From Aldehydirespirator sp965205155 (lineage in GTDB: Bacteria > Actinomycetota > Acidimicrobiia > Acidimicrobiales > Aldehydirespiratoraceae), in the NCBI GenBank assembly GCA_965205155.1, contig OZ242033.1:2480001-2544000 (forward strand): a stretch of 64,000 bases of DNA, in the 5' to 3' direction. The first letter of the stretch is position 1, and each line of letters begins with the position of its first letter. The position numbers were made by a program, and so were the translations under genes. This document shows, in pieces, positions 33,057 to 42,097 of the stretch. The notes beneath the pieces were generated by a model. That model saw nothing but the letters and a program-made list of their open reading frames with translations. It searched no databases and was not told the DNA's origin.

Positions 33057-34175
33057 ATGCCAACTCCTTATGAGATCCGGATCCAGGAACTCCAGGGACG
33101 CCTGAAGAACAAGGAGTTCAAGCTGGAGGACGTTCCCGGCTACCGGCACGGGCAGGCGCCCGACGCTGCGGTCTGGCACAACCTCGACTACCTCGACGTC
33201 TACCCGCAGGTGTACGGGCGCGAGATGGGCAGCAACGGCATCGGGAAGCTCCGGGAGGTGGCCCTCACCACCATCACCCCCAATGAGAAGAACCCGATGA
33301 TCGAGGACGATCCCGACTTCTTCCACCAGTGGGAGCTCCCCTTCGACACGCTCGACATCCCGCAGATGCAGGATCAGAGCGCCCAGTACCAGCAGCTCCT
33401 CGAGGACAACGGGGTGGTCGTGCACCGGGTCGACTTCCCGGATCCGCCGGTGAGCCCGTTCGGTCCCATGACCTACATGTGGGCGACCCGGGAGTTGCTC
33501 GTCCTGCGGGGCGGCTCCGTCATTCCCAAGATGGGCTGGACGCCCTTCTCGGTGGGCCGGGGCGAGTGGCTGGCGCTGTGGGCCTTCCAGAACCTCAGCG
33601 TGCCGCCGATACTGGCCATCACCGGCAAGGGCGTGTGCGAGGCGGGACCATGCTTCTTCCTGGCCGAGGACGTCTTCGTCGGAGCGCTGTCGGTCGCCTT
33701 CAACCAGGAGGGGTTGGATCAGCTCTACCCGACCGTGGCCCGCAGCGCGGGCCTCGACCCCGAGGACATGACGTTCCTGACCATCAAGTCCAACTCTCCG
33801 TGGTACTTCGACCCCCAGAGCGGCGCCAGCGCCCACCCCGACATGCTGATGGGCGCCCTCGACGTGGACAAGGTCATCGCCTATCCGGGCGGCATCGACT
33901 TCGAGACCTACAACTGGCTGGAGCGCCACGGCTACCAGATCGCCCACGTCGAGCGGGACGAGCAGATCCTCTATGCGCCGACCAACGTCACCACCCTCGA
34001 GCCCGGGTTGGTGATCATGATCGAGGAGGCCACGAAGGCCATCGCCGAGGTCCGCAAGCTCGGGGTCGAGGTCCTGCCCGTTCCCTACGGCGAGTTCCTC
34101 AAAGCCGGGGGCGGCCTCAACTGCTCCACCATGGCCGTGTGGCGCGACAAGGGGCCCTACTCAACCGATCGATAG
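33057..34175 (+). CDS. Arginine deiminase/amidinotransferase-superfamily hydrolase (DDAH-like)
   Basis: The 372-residue protein shows the beta/alpha-propeller fold pattern of guanidino-modifying enzymes: an MTYMWATRELLVLRGGSVI block near residue 140, a His in the GASAHPDMLMGALD region, and the C-terminal nucleophile motif GGGLNCSTM with its Cys. The preceding LGVEVLPVPYGEFLK is typical of dimethylarginine dimethylaminohydrolase relatives. Such enzymes hydrolyse or transfer amidino groups. ATG 33057 has GAGGAAGGAG upstream; the open frame beginning earlier overlaps the reductase gene and is not needed. It suggests that the imported compound carries a guanidino or amidino group. Confidence 0.82.
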   Translation: MPTPYEIRIQELQGRLKNKEFKLEDVPGYRHGQAPDAAVWHNLDYLDVYPQVYGREMGSNGIGKLREVALTTITPNEKNPMIEDDPDFFHQWELPFDTLDIPQMQDQSAQYQQLLEDNGVVVHRVDFPDPPVSPFGPMTYMWATRELLVLRGGSVIPKMGWTPFSVGRGEWLALWAFQNLSVPPILAITGKGVCEAGPCFFLAEDVFVGALSVAFNQEGLDQLYPTVARSAGLDPEDMTFLTIKSNSPWYFDPQSGASAHPDMLMGALDVDKVIAYPGGIDFETYNWLERHGYQIAHVERDEQILYAPTNVTTLEPGLVIMIEEATKAIAEVRKLGVEVLPVPYGEFLKAGGGLNCSTMAVWRDKGPYSTDR

Positions 34176-34188
34176 GAGAGGACAACCA

Positions 34189-35415
34189 ATGAGCGAAAGC
34201 CAAGCAGGAACCATTTACGAGGACGGTCGACTCGAGGAGTACCTCGACAAGGGCATGGACGGCACGGCCAGTGTCGGGCTGGCCACCGTCGAGGAGGCTG
34301 CATCCGCAGAGGGCGGCACCACGGACGACGTGTACTTCGCCGACTTCGACCACATCGGCCACAAGAACACCATGTCGGTCGGGGAGCGTCTCGAAGAGTT
34401 CAAGCTCGAACTGAAGCTCGCCGAGGCGTTGGGTCTCGACTACTACTTCACCGCGGAGCACCACTTCAGCGGAGACTTCAGCCTGTCGCCGTCTCAGGCG
34501 GTCACCTGCACGATCGCGGCCACCGAGACCGAGAGGATCCGCTTCGGGCCGATGACCATCATCCTGCCGATCGCCGACCCGCTCCGGATCGCCGAGGAGT
34601 TCACCATCATCGACCACCTGTCGGGCGGGCGCCTGGAGCTGGGCGTGGGTCGCGGTGTCGTGCACCACGAGCTCGCGACCTACGGCCGGCGCGGCCCCGA
34701 CGGCCCGCCGCTGTTCCGCGAGAACCTCGAGTTCCTCATCAAGTGCTGGACCAACGAGGAGAACTTCTCGTGGCACGGCCAGTACCACCAGTACTACGAC
34801 ATCGAGATGCCGTGGAAGCCGCTGCAGAAGCCCTACCCCCGCATCTGGATTCCCACCGCCACACCGGAGAACGCCAGGGAGTGGGGGCGCCGCGGCTACG
34901 CCGTGGCCGGGTTCTCATGGCTCGGGATCGACATCCACAAGGACATCTTCGCCGCCTACCACGAGGGCTGGCAGGAGTGCGGTCTGCCCATCGACCAGAA
35001 GCGCATCGGGTACCTGTCGTCCTACGTGGTGGCCGACACCGACGCCGAGGCCGAGGCGCTGGCCAAGGAGCACTTCCCCGAGCAGGTGTCGCTGTTCGAG
35101 TACGAGGAGGGCCGCTCCCACTGGTTCGGCGACACCGACCTCAAGCGGGTCTACACCGGCCTGCTGGCACTGTTCAAGCAGATCAAGGACGTGGACAACT
35201 TCAGCGGACCGGCCCAGATGATCGTCTACGGCAGCCCCGAGACGGTCGCGGAGAAGATGATCATGCTGCGCGAGGTCCTGGGCGTGAACACCTACATGGC
35301 CGAGTTCAGCTTCGGGCTCATGCCCTGGGAGACGGTGAAGCACTCGATGGAGCTGTTCTCCTCCAAGACGATGCCGATGGTCCGCGACGCCTTCAAGGCG
35401 GCCGCCAAGACGTGA
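34189..35415 (+). CDS. Bacterial luciferase-like (LLM) flavin monooxygenase
   Basis: This 408-residue LLM protein has an N-terminal extension of about 50 residues before the barrel, then LGLDYYFTAEHHFSGDFS (the family's HHF motif), the TERIRFGPMTIILPIADPLRIAEE strand-helix pair, and LSGGRLELGVGRGVVHHELATYG in the middle. It resembles the luciferase-type two-component or FMN-dependent monooxygenases that cleave C-C or C-S bonds or hydroxylate heterocycles. It starts 13 bases after the hydrolase stop with AGGAGAGGACAACC upstream, and its stop overlaps the next start by four bases. Confidence 0.92.
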   Translation: MSESQAGTIYEDGRLEEYLDKGMDGTASVGLATVEEAASAEGGTTDDVYFADFDHIGHKNTMSVGERLEEFKLELKLAEALGLDYYFTAEHHFSGDFSLSPSQAVTCTIAATETERIRFGPMTIILPIADPLRIAEEFTIIDHLSGGRLELGVGRGVVHHELATYGRRGPDGPPLFRENLEFLIKCWTNEENFSWHGQYHQYYDIEMPWKPLQKPYPRIWIPTATPENAREWGRRGYAVAGFSWLGIDIHKDIFAAYHEGWQECGLPIDQKRIGYLSSYVVADTDAEAEALAKEHFPEQVSLFEYEEGRSHWFGDTDLKRVYTGLLALFKQIKDVDNFSGPAQMIVYGSPETVAEKMIMLREVLGVNTYMAEFSFGLMPWETVKHSMELFSSKTMPMVRDAFKAAAKT

Positions 35416-36236
35416 GCGACGAACTCTCGATCAGCCCGGGGGTCGGCTCGGCATCGGTCGGCCCGCTCGGGCTGCATGTGGCCACGCACGGGGCGGCCGA
35501 GCGCCGCCGCGAGGAGGCGCTGCTGTTCGTCCACGGCGCCGGGTGCGCGAGCTGGGTGTGGGAGCACTTCCAGCCGTACTTCGCGGACCGAGGCTGGGAT
35601 TCCGCGGCGGTGAGCTGGCGGGGCCACCCGCCGTCGCCGGCCATGGAACCCGACGACTTCGTGCAGGTGACCCTGCACGACTACGTCGAGGACGTAGACA
35701 CCGTGGCCGCCGAGATGGGACGGCCCGCCGTGGTGGTCGCCCACAGCGTCGGGGGCCTGATCGGGCTGAAGCACGCGGAGATCGGCTTCACCCAACCGGC
35801 CGGGCTGGCTCTGCTGGCTCCGGCACCGCCCGAGCAGGTCGGAATGTACAACTTCGCGACCTACGGAACCCGGTACCCGGTGCCCCCCTACGATCCGGCG
35901 ACGATACGGACGCTGTTCTTCCACAGCATCGACGACGAGGGGTTCGACCGCTACGCGGGACTGATGGGTGAAGAGTCGCCCACCGCGCTCAACCAGGCGT
36001 CGCGCAACGAGCTCGACGTCGATCCCCAGAGGGTGTCCGGGCCGCTGTGCGTGATCTCTGCCGACCACGACATGATGCAGGGCTACAACAGCGGCATCGA
36101 CCGCGAGGTCGCCCGCGTCTACGGCGCCGAGTACTTCCAGATCCGCGGCTTCGGCCACATGTTCCCGGTCGAGAGCGGCTGGGAGACGCCCGCCGCGGTG
36201 CTCGACCGATGGCTGCGAAAGACCTACCCGGCATGA
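35412..36236 (+). CDS. Alpha/beta-fold hydrolase
   Basis: The 274-residue hydrolase has the oxyanion block LLFVHGAGCASWVWEHF, the nucleophile elbow VVVAHSVGGLIGL (Ser in GHSxG-like position), a late Asp in VISADHDMMQG and the catalytic His in IRGFGHMFPVE. The GTG start overlaps the stop of the monooxygenase gene (GTGA), so it is translationally coupled. An ester, lactone or C-C hydrolysis following the oxygenase step is a typical order in ring-cleavage pathways. A longer frame extends upstream over the monooxygenase gene but lacks domain sequence. Confidence 0.9.
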   Translation: MSDELSISPGVGSASVGPLGLHVATHGAAERRREEALLFVHGAGCASWVWEHFQPYFADRGWDSAAVSWRGHPPSPAMEPDDFVQVTLHDYVEDVDTVAAEMGRPAVVVAHSVGGLIGLKHAEIGFTQPAGLALLAPAPPEQVGMYNFATYGTRYPVPPYDPATIRTLFFHSIDDEGFDRYAGLMGEESPTALNQASRNELDVDPQRVSGPLCVISADHDMMQGYNSGIDREVARVYGAEYFQIRGFGHMFPVESGWETPAAVLDRWLRKTYPA

Positions 36237-36257
36237 ACGCCGGTTTGGGAGGACCGT

Positions 36258-36275
36258 TGCCTCCGAACGGAGGCA
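36258..36275 (+). promoter_or_regulatory. Hairpin in the leader of the BMP binding-protein gene
   Basis: TGCCTCC and GGAGGCA form a perfect 7-bp stem around a GAAC loop, between the hydrolase stop and the ribosome-binding site AGAAGGGGG of the binding-protein gene. It may stabilise the 5' end of a processed message or attenuate transcription inside the operon. Confidence 0.5.
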
Positions 36276-36292
36276 GAAGGGGGATAACCAAC

Positions 36293-37459
36293 ATGAGACA
36301 TCCACACAGGGGCTGGCTGCAGCTACTTGCCGTGGTACTGGCCTTCGGGCTGATCGCCGCGGCCTGCGGCGACGACGAGGACGAGGCACCGGCACCGGCC
36401 GTGGAAGCCCCGGCCGAGGAGGCACCCGCAGAGGAGGCTCCGGCCGAGGAGGAGATGGCAGAGGAAGCTCCGGCCGAAGAGGAGATGGCAGAGGAGGCTC
36501 CGGCCGAGGAAGAGATGGCGGAGGAAGCTCCGGCCGAGGAGGAGATGGCGGCCGATGAGCCGATCATCGTCGGGTACGTCCTGTCAGGGCCCACCAACGA
36601 CGGCGGGTTCTACGAGGACCAGGCCAAAGGCATCAACAACGTGGCCGCGGAGTTCGGCTACGAGGTTCGGATCGTCGAGAACGCGTGGGATCCGGCCGAT
36701 CAGGTCGCCGGTCTGCGCAATCTGGCCAACGAGGGCGCATCGCTCGTCCTCGGGGACGGTGTGATGAGCGACTCCTCGGCCACCGTCGCCAAGGAGTTCC
36801 CCGACATCGAGTTCGTCATCATCACCGCGCCGCGGTTCGAGGCGGTCGACAACCTGAGCGCGTACGTCGTGTCGCAGGGAGTGCCGTCATACGTCATGGG
36901 CGTGGTGTCGGCTGAGTTCAGCGAGTCCGGCAGCGCGGGCTATGTGGGCGGCTTCGAGATCCCGCCCACGGCTGAGACCCGGGCCGGGTTCTTCCAGGGC
37001 TTCACCGACTCGGGAGGCACTGCGACGGCCGACTCGAACGTGGGCGACTTCAACGACGCGGTCGGCGCCAAGAACGATGCCGCCGCCCAGATCGCCAACG
37101 GTGCCGACGTGATCTACGGCTTCGTCGACGCCGGGTTCCCGGGCATCGTGCAGGCCGTCGAGGAGTCGGGCAAGACGGTCGGCCTCTGGGGCGCGACCGT
37201 GAGCCACTGCCCGGACGGACCGCAGGTCATCGGCAACGCCATCGCCAACTCCGAGCAGGTGCTGCGATTCGTGGTCACCGCCTTCACCGACGGCACTCTG
37301 GCCCATGACAACGTGTTCTTCGGCATGGAGGATCCCACGATCCAGCATGTGGAGTTGTGCCCCGGGTACGAGGAGTATCAGGGCATCGTCGATGAGGTCA
37401 CCGCGGCCATCATCGCCGGCGAGGTCGATCTCGATCCTGCCGTCACCGGCACCGGTTAG
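36293..37459 (+). CDS. BMP-family (PnrA-like) nucleoside-type solute-binding lipoprotein
   Basis: A lipobox (LIAAAC, Cys25) is followed by an acidic linker of EEAPAEEEMA repeats and a Bmp domain from about residue 95, with IIVGYVLSGPTNDGGFYEDQAKGI, VRIVENAWDPADQVAGLRNLA and a C-terminal lobe ending near residue 385. BMP receptors usually bind purine nucleosides, xanthine-type bases or related heterocycles. The three following genes supply the matching ATPase and two permeases. The ATG at 36293 has a strong ribosome-binding site; the longer upstream frame is spurious. Confidence 0.93.
   Translation: MRHPHRGWLQLLAVVLAFGLIAAACGDDEDEAPAPAVEAPAEEAPAEEAPAEEEMAEEAPAEEEMAEEAPAEEEMAEEAPAEEEMAADEPIIVGYVLSGPTNDGGFYEDQAKGINNVAAEFGYEVRIVENAWDPADQVAGLRNLANEGASLVLGDGVMSDSSATVAKEFPDIEFVIITAPRFEAVDNLSAYVVSQGVPSYVMGVVSAEFSESGSAGYVGGFEIPPTAETRAGFFQGFTDSGGTATADSNVGDFNDAVGAKNDAAAQIANGADVIYGFVDAGFPGIVQAVEESGKTVGLWGATVSHCPDGPQVIGNAIANSEQVLRFVVTAFTDGTLAHDNVFFGMEDPTIQHVELCPGYEEYQGIVDEVTAAIIAGEVDLDPAVTGTG
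36431..36550 (+). repeat. Four tandem 30-base repeats in the lipoprotein linker
   Basis: Four units of 30 bases each encode EEAPAEEEMA and differ at only a few positions. Multiples of three preserve the frame, so copy number may vary between strains. Confidence 0.92.
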
Positions 37460-37517
37460 GCCCCATAGCGTGTCCTGCTGGACGCGGCCTGACGATCCCG
37501 CCGTCACCAGCGCCGGT
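37433..37517 (+). repeat. Direct repeat of 24 bases flanking the intergenic gap
   Basis: The last codons of the binding-protein gene (37433-37456) and the sequence just before and into the ATPase start codon (37494-37517) match at 21 of 24 bases, offset by 61. Both copies would encode DPAVT. This looks like a small duplication that created the present intergenic region. Confidence 0.6.
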
Positions 37518-39108
37518 GGCTGACACGGAAGACAGCACATTGGGTGTCGGCTCGGGCGTCCCCGCCGGGGCGCCCGAGCCCCCCAACCCGGATGACGCGC
37601 CGCTCCTGCGGCTGAGGAACATCACCAAGACATTCCCCGGCGTCGTCGCCAATCGGGACGTGAGCATCGAGGTCCACGCGGGGGAGATCCTCGGACTGCT
37701 CGGTGAGAACGGCGCCGGCAAGAGCACGCTGATGAACGTCGTCACCGGCATCCTGCGCCCCGATGCCGGCACGATCGAGCTCAACGGCGAGCCGGTCCAG
37801 ATCCGCAACGCCCAGCAGGCGCGCCGGCTGGGCATAGGCATGGTCCACCAGCACTTCATGCTGGTGCCGACCATGACGGTGGCCGAGAACGTCGCCCTGG
37901 GGCTGAGGCCCCGGCGGCCCCCGATCAGCGACATCAACCGCATAGCGGGCGAGCTGCGAGAGGTGTCGACCCGCTACGGGCTGCATGTCGATCCCGACGC
38001 GGTCGTCGATTCGCTGTCGGTGGGCGCCCGCCAGCGGGCCGAGATCCTGCGGCTGCTGCACCATCGGGCCAACGTGCTGATCTTCGACGAGCCGACCTCG
38101 GTCCTCACCCCGCAGGAGTGGCTCGACCTCTCGGAGGTCTTCCGGGACCTGGCGGCCGAGGGGCGGGGAATCATCTTCATCACCCACAAGCTCGACGAGC
38201 TGCTCGGGGTCGCCAATCGCTGCACCGTCATGCGTGACGGCGAAGTCGTGGGCACCATCCCCGCGGCCGGGGCCGACCGGCAGACCCTGGCCACGATGAT
38301 GGTCGGACGCGAGGTCGTCCTGCGCGTCGAGAGGCCCCGGCTGGACAGCGGCGATGTCGCCCTGGAGGTGCGCGGTCTCGGACTCCATTCGGAGGGTCGG
38401 GCCCTCCTCGACGACATCAGCTTCGAGGTGAGGCGGGGCGAGGTGCTGGGCATCGTCGGCGTCGACGGCAACGGCCAGAGCGAGCTCGTGCAGGTTCTCA
38501 CCGGCCTGGTGGTCGCAGACACCGGTGAGATCGTGTTCCACGGCAGCGAGGAACGGGGCGAACTCACACCTCGGGCGTTCATCGGTCTGGGCGGCGCGGT
38601 GATCCCCGAGGACCGCCACGGACGGGGTGTGGCCGTCGATCTCAACCTGCGAGACAACCTGATGATGGCCGACTTCGCCACGCCGGCCTACTCGAACCGG
38701 GGCGTGCTCAAGACAGCGGACATCAACGGCCGGTGCGATCGGCTCATCGCTCACTACGACATCCGGGCCCCGGGCTGGCACGTGCGGGTCGACCAGCTGT
38801 CGGGCGGCAACCAGCAGAAGACGGTGCTGGCCCGCGAGATGGACCGCCAGCCCTCCGTGCTCGTCGCGGCCCAGCCCACCCGGGGCCTGGACGTCGGCGC
38901 AGTCGAGTTCGTGTACCACCAGATCAACGAGCACAAGAGCAACGGCGGGGCGACGCTGCTGATATCCACCGAGTTGGACGAGGCGTTCACGCTGGCCGAC
39001 CGGATCGCGGTGATGTTCGAGGGCCGCCTGCTGCGGATCCTCGACGCCGAAGAAGCGACCGTGGAGCAGGTGGGACTGCTCATGGCCGGCGAGGAGACCG
39101 TGCCATGA
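37516..39108 (+). CDS. Dual-domain ABC ATPase of the nucleoside-type importer
   Basis: The 530-residue protein has two ATPase domains, as in RbsA- and YufO-type importers. The first is complete: GENGAGKS, LSVGARQRAEIL and VLIFDEPTSVLTP. The second is degenerate, with GVDGNGQSE in place of a Walker A lysine motif, LSGGNQQK, and VAAQPTRGLD lacking the Walker B catalytic Glu; this asymmetry is normal for the family. The GTG start lies 56 bases after the receptor gene and its stop overlaps the first permease start (ATGA). The N-terminal ~30 residues are a polar extension. Confidence 0.94.
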   Translation: MADTEDSTLGVGSGVPAGAPEPPNPDDAPLLRLRNITKTFPGVVANRDVSIEVHAGEILGLLGENGAGKSTLMNVVTGILRPDAGTIELNGEPVQIRNAQQARRLGIGMVHQHFMLVPTMTVAENVALGLRPRRPPISDINRIAGELREVSTRYGLHVDPDAVVDSLSVGARQRAEILRLLHHRANVLIFDEPTSVLTPQEWLDLSEVFRDLAAEGRGIIFITHKLDELLGVANRCTVMRDGEVVGTIPAAGADRQTLATMMVGREVVLRVERPRLDSGDVALEVRGLGLHSEGRALLDDISFEVRRGEVLGIVGVDGNGQSELVQVLTGLVVADTGEIVFHGSEERGELTPRAFIGLGGAVIPEDRHGRGVAVDLNLRDNLMMADFATPAYSNRGVLKTADINGRCDRLIAHYDIRAPGWHVRVDQLSGGNQQKTVLAREMDRQPSVLVAAQPTRGLDVGAVEFVYHQINEHKSNGGATLLISTELDEAFTLADRIAVMFEGRLLRILDAEEATVEQVGLLMAGEETVP

Positions 39109-40205
39109 GGTCCGGTGCCACCAACCGCCTCATCGGGCCGGCCGCCTCGATCTTCACCGTCGTTGCCGGCCTGGTCATCTCGCTGGCCATCATCGCCGTC
39201 AACGGCAACCCTCCCCTCGAGGCTGCGAGGGCCCTCTTCGACGGCGCCTTCGGCAGCATGAAGCAGGCGGCCACCACTGCGGCTCGCTCGATTCCCCTCG
39301 TGCTGGTTGCCCTCTCGTGGATCGTGGCCTTCAGCGCCCGCCGGATCAACGTGGGCATGGAGGGTCAGTTGATCGTCGGAGGCATCTTCGCGACCTGCGT
39401 CGCGCTCTACGTGCCCGGTCTGCCCGCGCCGTTGCACCTGCCCCTGGCGATCCTGGTCGGCTTCCTCGCGGGCGGCGCATACGCGGGCATCGCCGCGGCA
39501 CTGTGGGCCTGGCGGGGCGTCAACGAGATCGTCTCGACGCTGCTGATGAACTTCATCGCATTGATGATGCTGTCGTGGGTCGTGCGCTCGCCCTTGAAGG
39601 CCGAGGGGGTGCGCACCAACCGTTCAGAGAGGATCCCCGACAGCGCCCAATGGCCCAATCTGGTCGACGAGTCGCCACTGAACTTCGACCTGTTCCTGAT
39701 GCTGGGTCTGGTGGTGGTGGTGGCTTGGATGCTGCGTCACACCACCTTCGGGATGCGGCTGCGATTGACCGGCGCCAACGTAGAGGCGGCCAGGGGAGCG
39801 GGCGTGCGGACTGTGTGGATCGGGATGCTGTCGCTCATCGTGTCGGGGGGCATCAGCGGGATCGCGGGCGCGGGGCTGGTGCTGGGCGGCGAGACCGAGG
39901 TCATGGCCGAGGGGTTCGCGGCGAGCTACAACCTGGAAGGCATCGTCGTCGCCCTGCTCGCACTCAACTCGCCCTACGCCAGCATCCCCGCGGCGGTGCT
40001 GCTGGCCAGCCTCGGGCTGGGAGGCGGTCTGATGGAGGCCCGTCTCGGGGTGCCCGCCGAACTCACCCTCGTGACCCTGGGGATAGTCCTTCTACTGGTG
40101 ACGGGATCGAGCGCCATCGTGCGCAAGGCCCGTTCCGTGCGGGTCGACGCCGATCGCGACGACGCCGATCCCTCTGATGTTCCCGGCACGGCGGCGGTGA
40201 CCTGA
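39105..40205 (+). CDS. Nucleoside-type ABC permease 1 (YufP/BPD-2-like)
   Basis: This 366-residue inner-membrane permease has about nine hydrophobic helices and conserved segments such as FSARRINVGMEGQLIVGGIFA, WRGVNEIVSTLLMNFIALMM and GAVEAARGAG-like sequence (GANVEAARGAGV). These are typical of the BMP-associated permeases in the RbsC-like superfamily. It starts in an ATGA overlap with the ATPase gene and ends in a TGATG overlap with the second permease, with which it would form the channel. Confidence 0.93.
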   Translation: MRSGATNRLIGPAASIFTVVAGLVISLAIIAVNGNPPLEAARALFDGAFGSMKQAATTAARSIPLVLVALSWIVAFSARRINVGMEGQLIVGGIFATCVALYVPGLPAPLHLPLAILVGFLAGGAYAGIAAALWAWRGVNEIVSTLLMNFIALMMLSWVVRSPLKAEGVRTNRSERIPDSAQWPNLVDESPLNFDLFLMLGLVVVVAWMLRHTTFGMRLRLTGANVEAARGAGVRTVWIGMLSLIVSGGISGIAGAGLVLGGETEVMAEGFAASYNLEGIVVALLALNSPYASIPAAVLLASLGLGGGLMEARLGVPAELTLVTLGIVLLLVTGSSAIVRKARSVRVDADRDDADPSDVPGTAAVT

Positions 40206-41302
40206 TGGGCGTGTTCGACGCAGTGTGGGTGGCGGCTGCGCTCGCCGCGACCGCTCCGCTGCTGCTGGCCGGCATGGGTGAGCTGATCTCGCAGCGAGCA
40301 GGAGTGATCAACGTCGGGCTGGAGGGCATGATGCTCTTCGGAGCCTTCTTCTCCTACTGGGCCGCCCTCGAGTTCGGCACCATCTGGGGGGCGATGCTCG
40401 TCGGCGTGGTGGCCGGCATCGCCATCGCCGCGGTCATGGCCTTCTTCTCGATCAACACCAACTCCGACCAGATCGTGGTCGGCATCGGTGTGCTCATCCT
40501 TGCCATCGGCATCACCAGTTCGGCTTTCCGCGCCCTCTTCGAGGGAAGCGAGCGGGCCACCATCATCAAGCCCATGGGACGGCTCGAGATCCCCGGACTC
40601 GAGAGCATCCCCTTCCTGGGCGAGGCGCTGTTCCGGCAGCGGCCGGTGGTCTACCTCTCGTTCCTGCTGCTTCCGGTCGTCTGGTTCGTCCTGTACCGCA
40701 CCACGTGGGGGCTGGCCGTCCGGGCCGCCGGCGACCTTCCCGACGCGGCCGAGACCGCGGGGCTCAGCCCCCGCAGGATCCGGTGGCTCGCGACGCTGGC
40801 CGCCGGAGGGTTCGCGGGCTGGGCCGGTGCCTTCCTGTCGGTCGGCGAGGTCGGGATCTTCTTGAACCAGATGACCTCGGGCCGGGGATTCCTGGCGGTA
40901 GCCGCGGTGATCTTCGGCATGTGGCGCGTGTCGGGCCTGTTGTGGGCGTGCCTGCTGTTCGGAGCGACGACCGCTCTGCAGCGGCGGCTCCAGATCATCC
41001 CCGACCTGCCCCGCGAGGTCTGGCTGCTCCTGGCCATAGTGGCCGGTGCGTCGCTGGTCTACATGCTGGTCCGGCGGCGTTTCGACTGGCACAACAAGTG
41101 GCACGTCGTGGCCGCGGCAGCCTTGGCAGCCGTCTCGATCACGACCCTAGTGTTGAGCTTCGTGCAGCCCGGCATCACCCTTCCCTCGGAGCTGTGGCTC
41201 TCGATGCCCTTCGTGGTGACCATCGCGGCTCTCGCCATCATGGGCGCTCGGGCCGCCGCGCCCCGCTATCTGGCGATCCCGCTGATCCGGGAGCACGACT
41301 GA
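40205..41302 (+). CDS. Nucleoside-type ABC permease 2 (YufQ-like)
   Basis: The 365-residue partner permease opens with an initial helix and ISQRAGVINVGLEGMMLFGAFF, the hallmark of these proteins, followed by TNSDQIVVGIGVLILAIG and a long loop. Three or four additional hydrophobic segments after residue 290 make it somewhat longer than usual. Its start shares one base with the previous stop and its own stop overlaps the SDR start. It completes the importer. Confidence 0.93.
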   Translation: MGVFDAVWVAAALAATAPLLLAGMGELISQRAGVINVGLEGMMLFGAFFSYWAALEFGTIWGAMLVGVVAGIAIAAVMAFFSINTNSDQIVVGIGVLILAIGITSSAFRALFEGSERATIIKPMGRLEIPGLESIPFLGEALFRQRPVVYLSFLLLPVVWFVLYRTTWGLAVRAAGDLPDAAETAGLSPRRIRWLATLAAGGFAGWAGAFLSVGEVGIFLNQMTSGRGFLAVAAVIFGMWRVSGLLWACLLFGATTALQRRLQIIPDLPREVWLLLAIVAGASLVYMLVRRRFDWHNKWHVVAAAALAAVSITTLVLSFVQPGITLPSELWLSMPFVVTIAALAIMGARAAAPRYLAIPLIREHD

Positions 41303-42057
41303 TGGGACTGCTGTCGGACCATCGTGTGGTCGTCACCGGAGTGGGCGACATCGGGGGCGTTGTCGCCGCCACGATCGTCGAGCACGGAGCCGAGGTCGAG
41401 GTCTGGGACCGCGACGACGACGCTCTGCGGGATCTCGGCCTGCCCGGCCGACACGTCGATGTGACCGACGAGGCTGCGGTCGACGCCGCCATCAACGACT
41501 GCTTCCCCGGCGATGCTCTGACCGGGCTGGTGACCTCGGCCGGTGTGTTGACCATTGCGCCAGTGGTGGATCTCGACGCCGCTGACTGGCGCCGGGTCAT
41601 CGACGTGAACCTGACCGGCACCTTCCTGTGCTGCCGGGCCGCGGCTCGCCGCATGGTCGCGGAGGAGCCACCGGCGGTCGGCCGCTCGATCGTGACCTTC
41701 TCTTCGATCGGGGGGCTGCGGGGCGAGCCCGACATCGCCCACTACAGCGCCTCCAAGTTCGGCGTGATCGGCTTCACCCAGTCGCTGGCCCGCGAGATCG
41801 GCCCCAGCGGGATCCGGGTGAACTCGGTCTGCCCGGGTGCGGTGGACTCCCGCATGAACACCGAGCTGATCGACGTGTACGCCACCGACGAGGGCGTCGA
41901 ACCGGACGTGGTGGCGCAGACGATCGTCGACAGCACGCCGCTGCGCAGGTTGTCCACGCCGGCCGACGTGGCCGGAACGGTGGTCTACCTGCTGTCCGAC
42001 CTGGCCGGGTTCGTCACCAGCGAAGCCATCGCCGTCACCGGCGGATTGGTGTTCTAG
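41302..42057 (+). CDS. Short-chain dehydrogenase/reductase (SDR)
   Basis: This 251-residue classical SDR has the Tyr-Lys dyad in HYSASKFG, the upstream Ser in VTFSSIGG, the structural Asn in TGLVTSAGVL (NAG replaced by SAG), and the VNSVCPGAV segment. The nucleotide loop reads TGVGDIGG, a variation of TGxxxGIG. It overlaps the permease stop by one base, so it belongs to the importer operon and likely oxidises an alcohol in the imported compound using NAD(P). Confidence 0.92.
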   Translation: MGLLSDHRVVVTGVGDIGGVVAATIVEHGAEVEVWDRDDDALRDLGLPGRHVDVTDEAAVDAAINDCFPGDALTGLVTSAGVLTIAPVVDLDAADWRRVIDVNLTGTFLCCRAAARRMVAEEPPAVGRSIVTFSSIGGLRGEPDIAHYSASKFGVIGFTQSLAREIGPSGIRVNSVCPGAVDSRMNTELIDVYATDEGVEPDVVAQTIVDSTPLRRLSTPADVAGTVVYLLSDLAGFVTSEAIAVTGGLVF

Positions 42058-42097
42058 AGGAGGCATCCGGCCGTCCGCAAACGCTCCAGGAGGTGCC

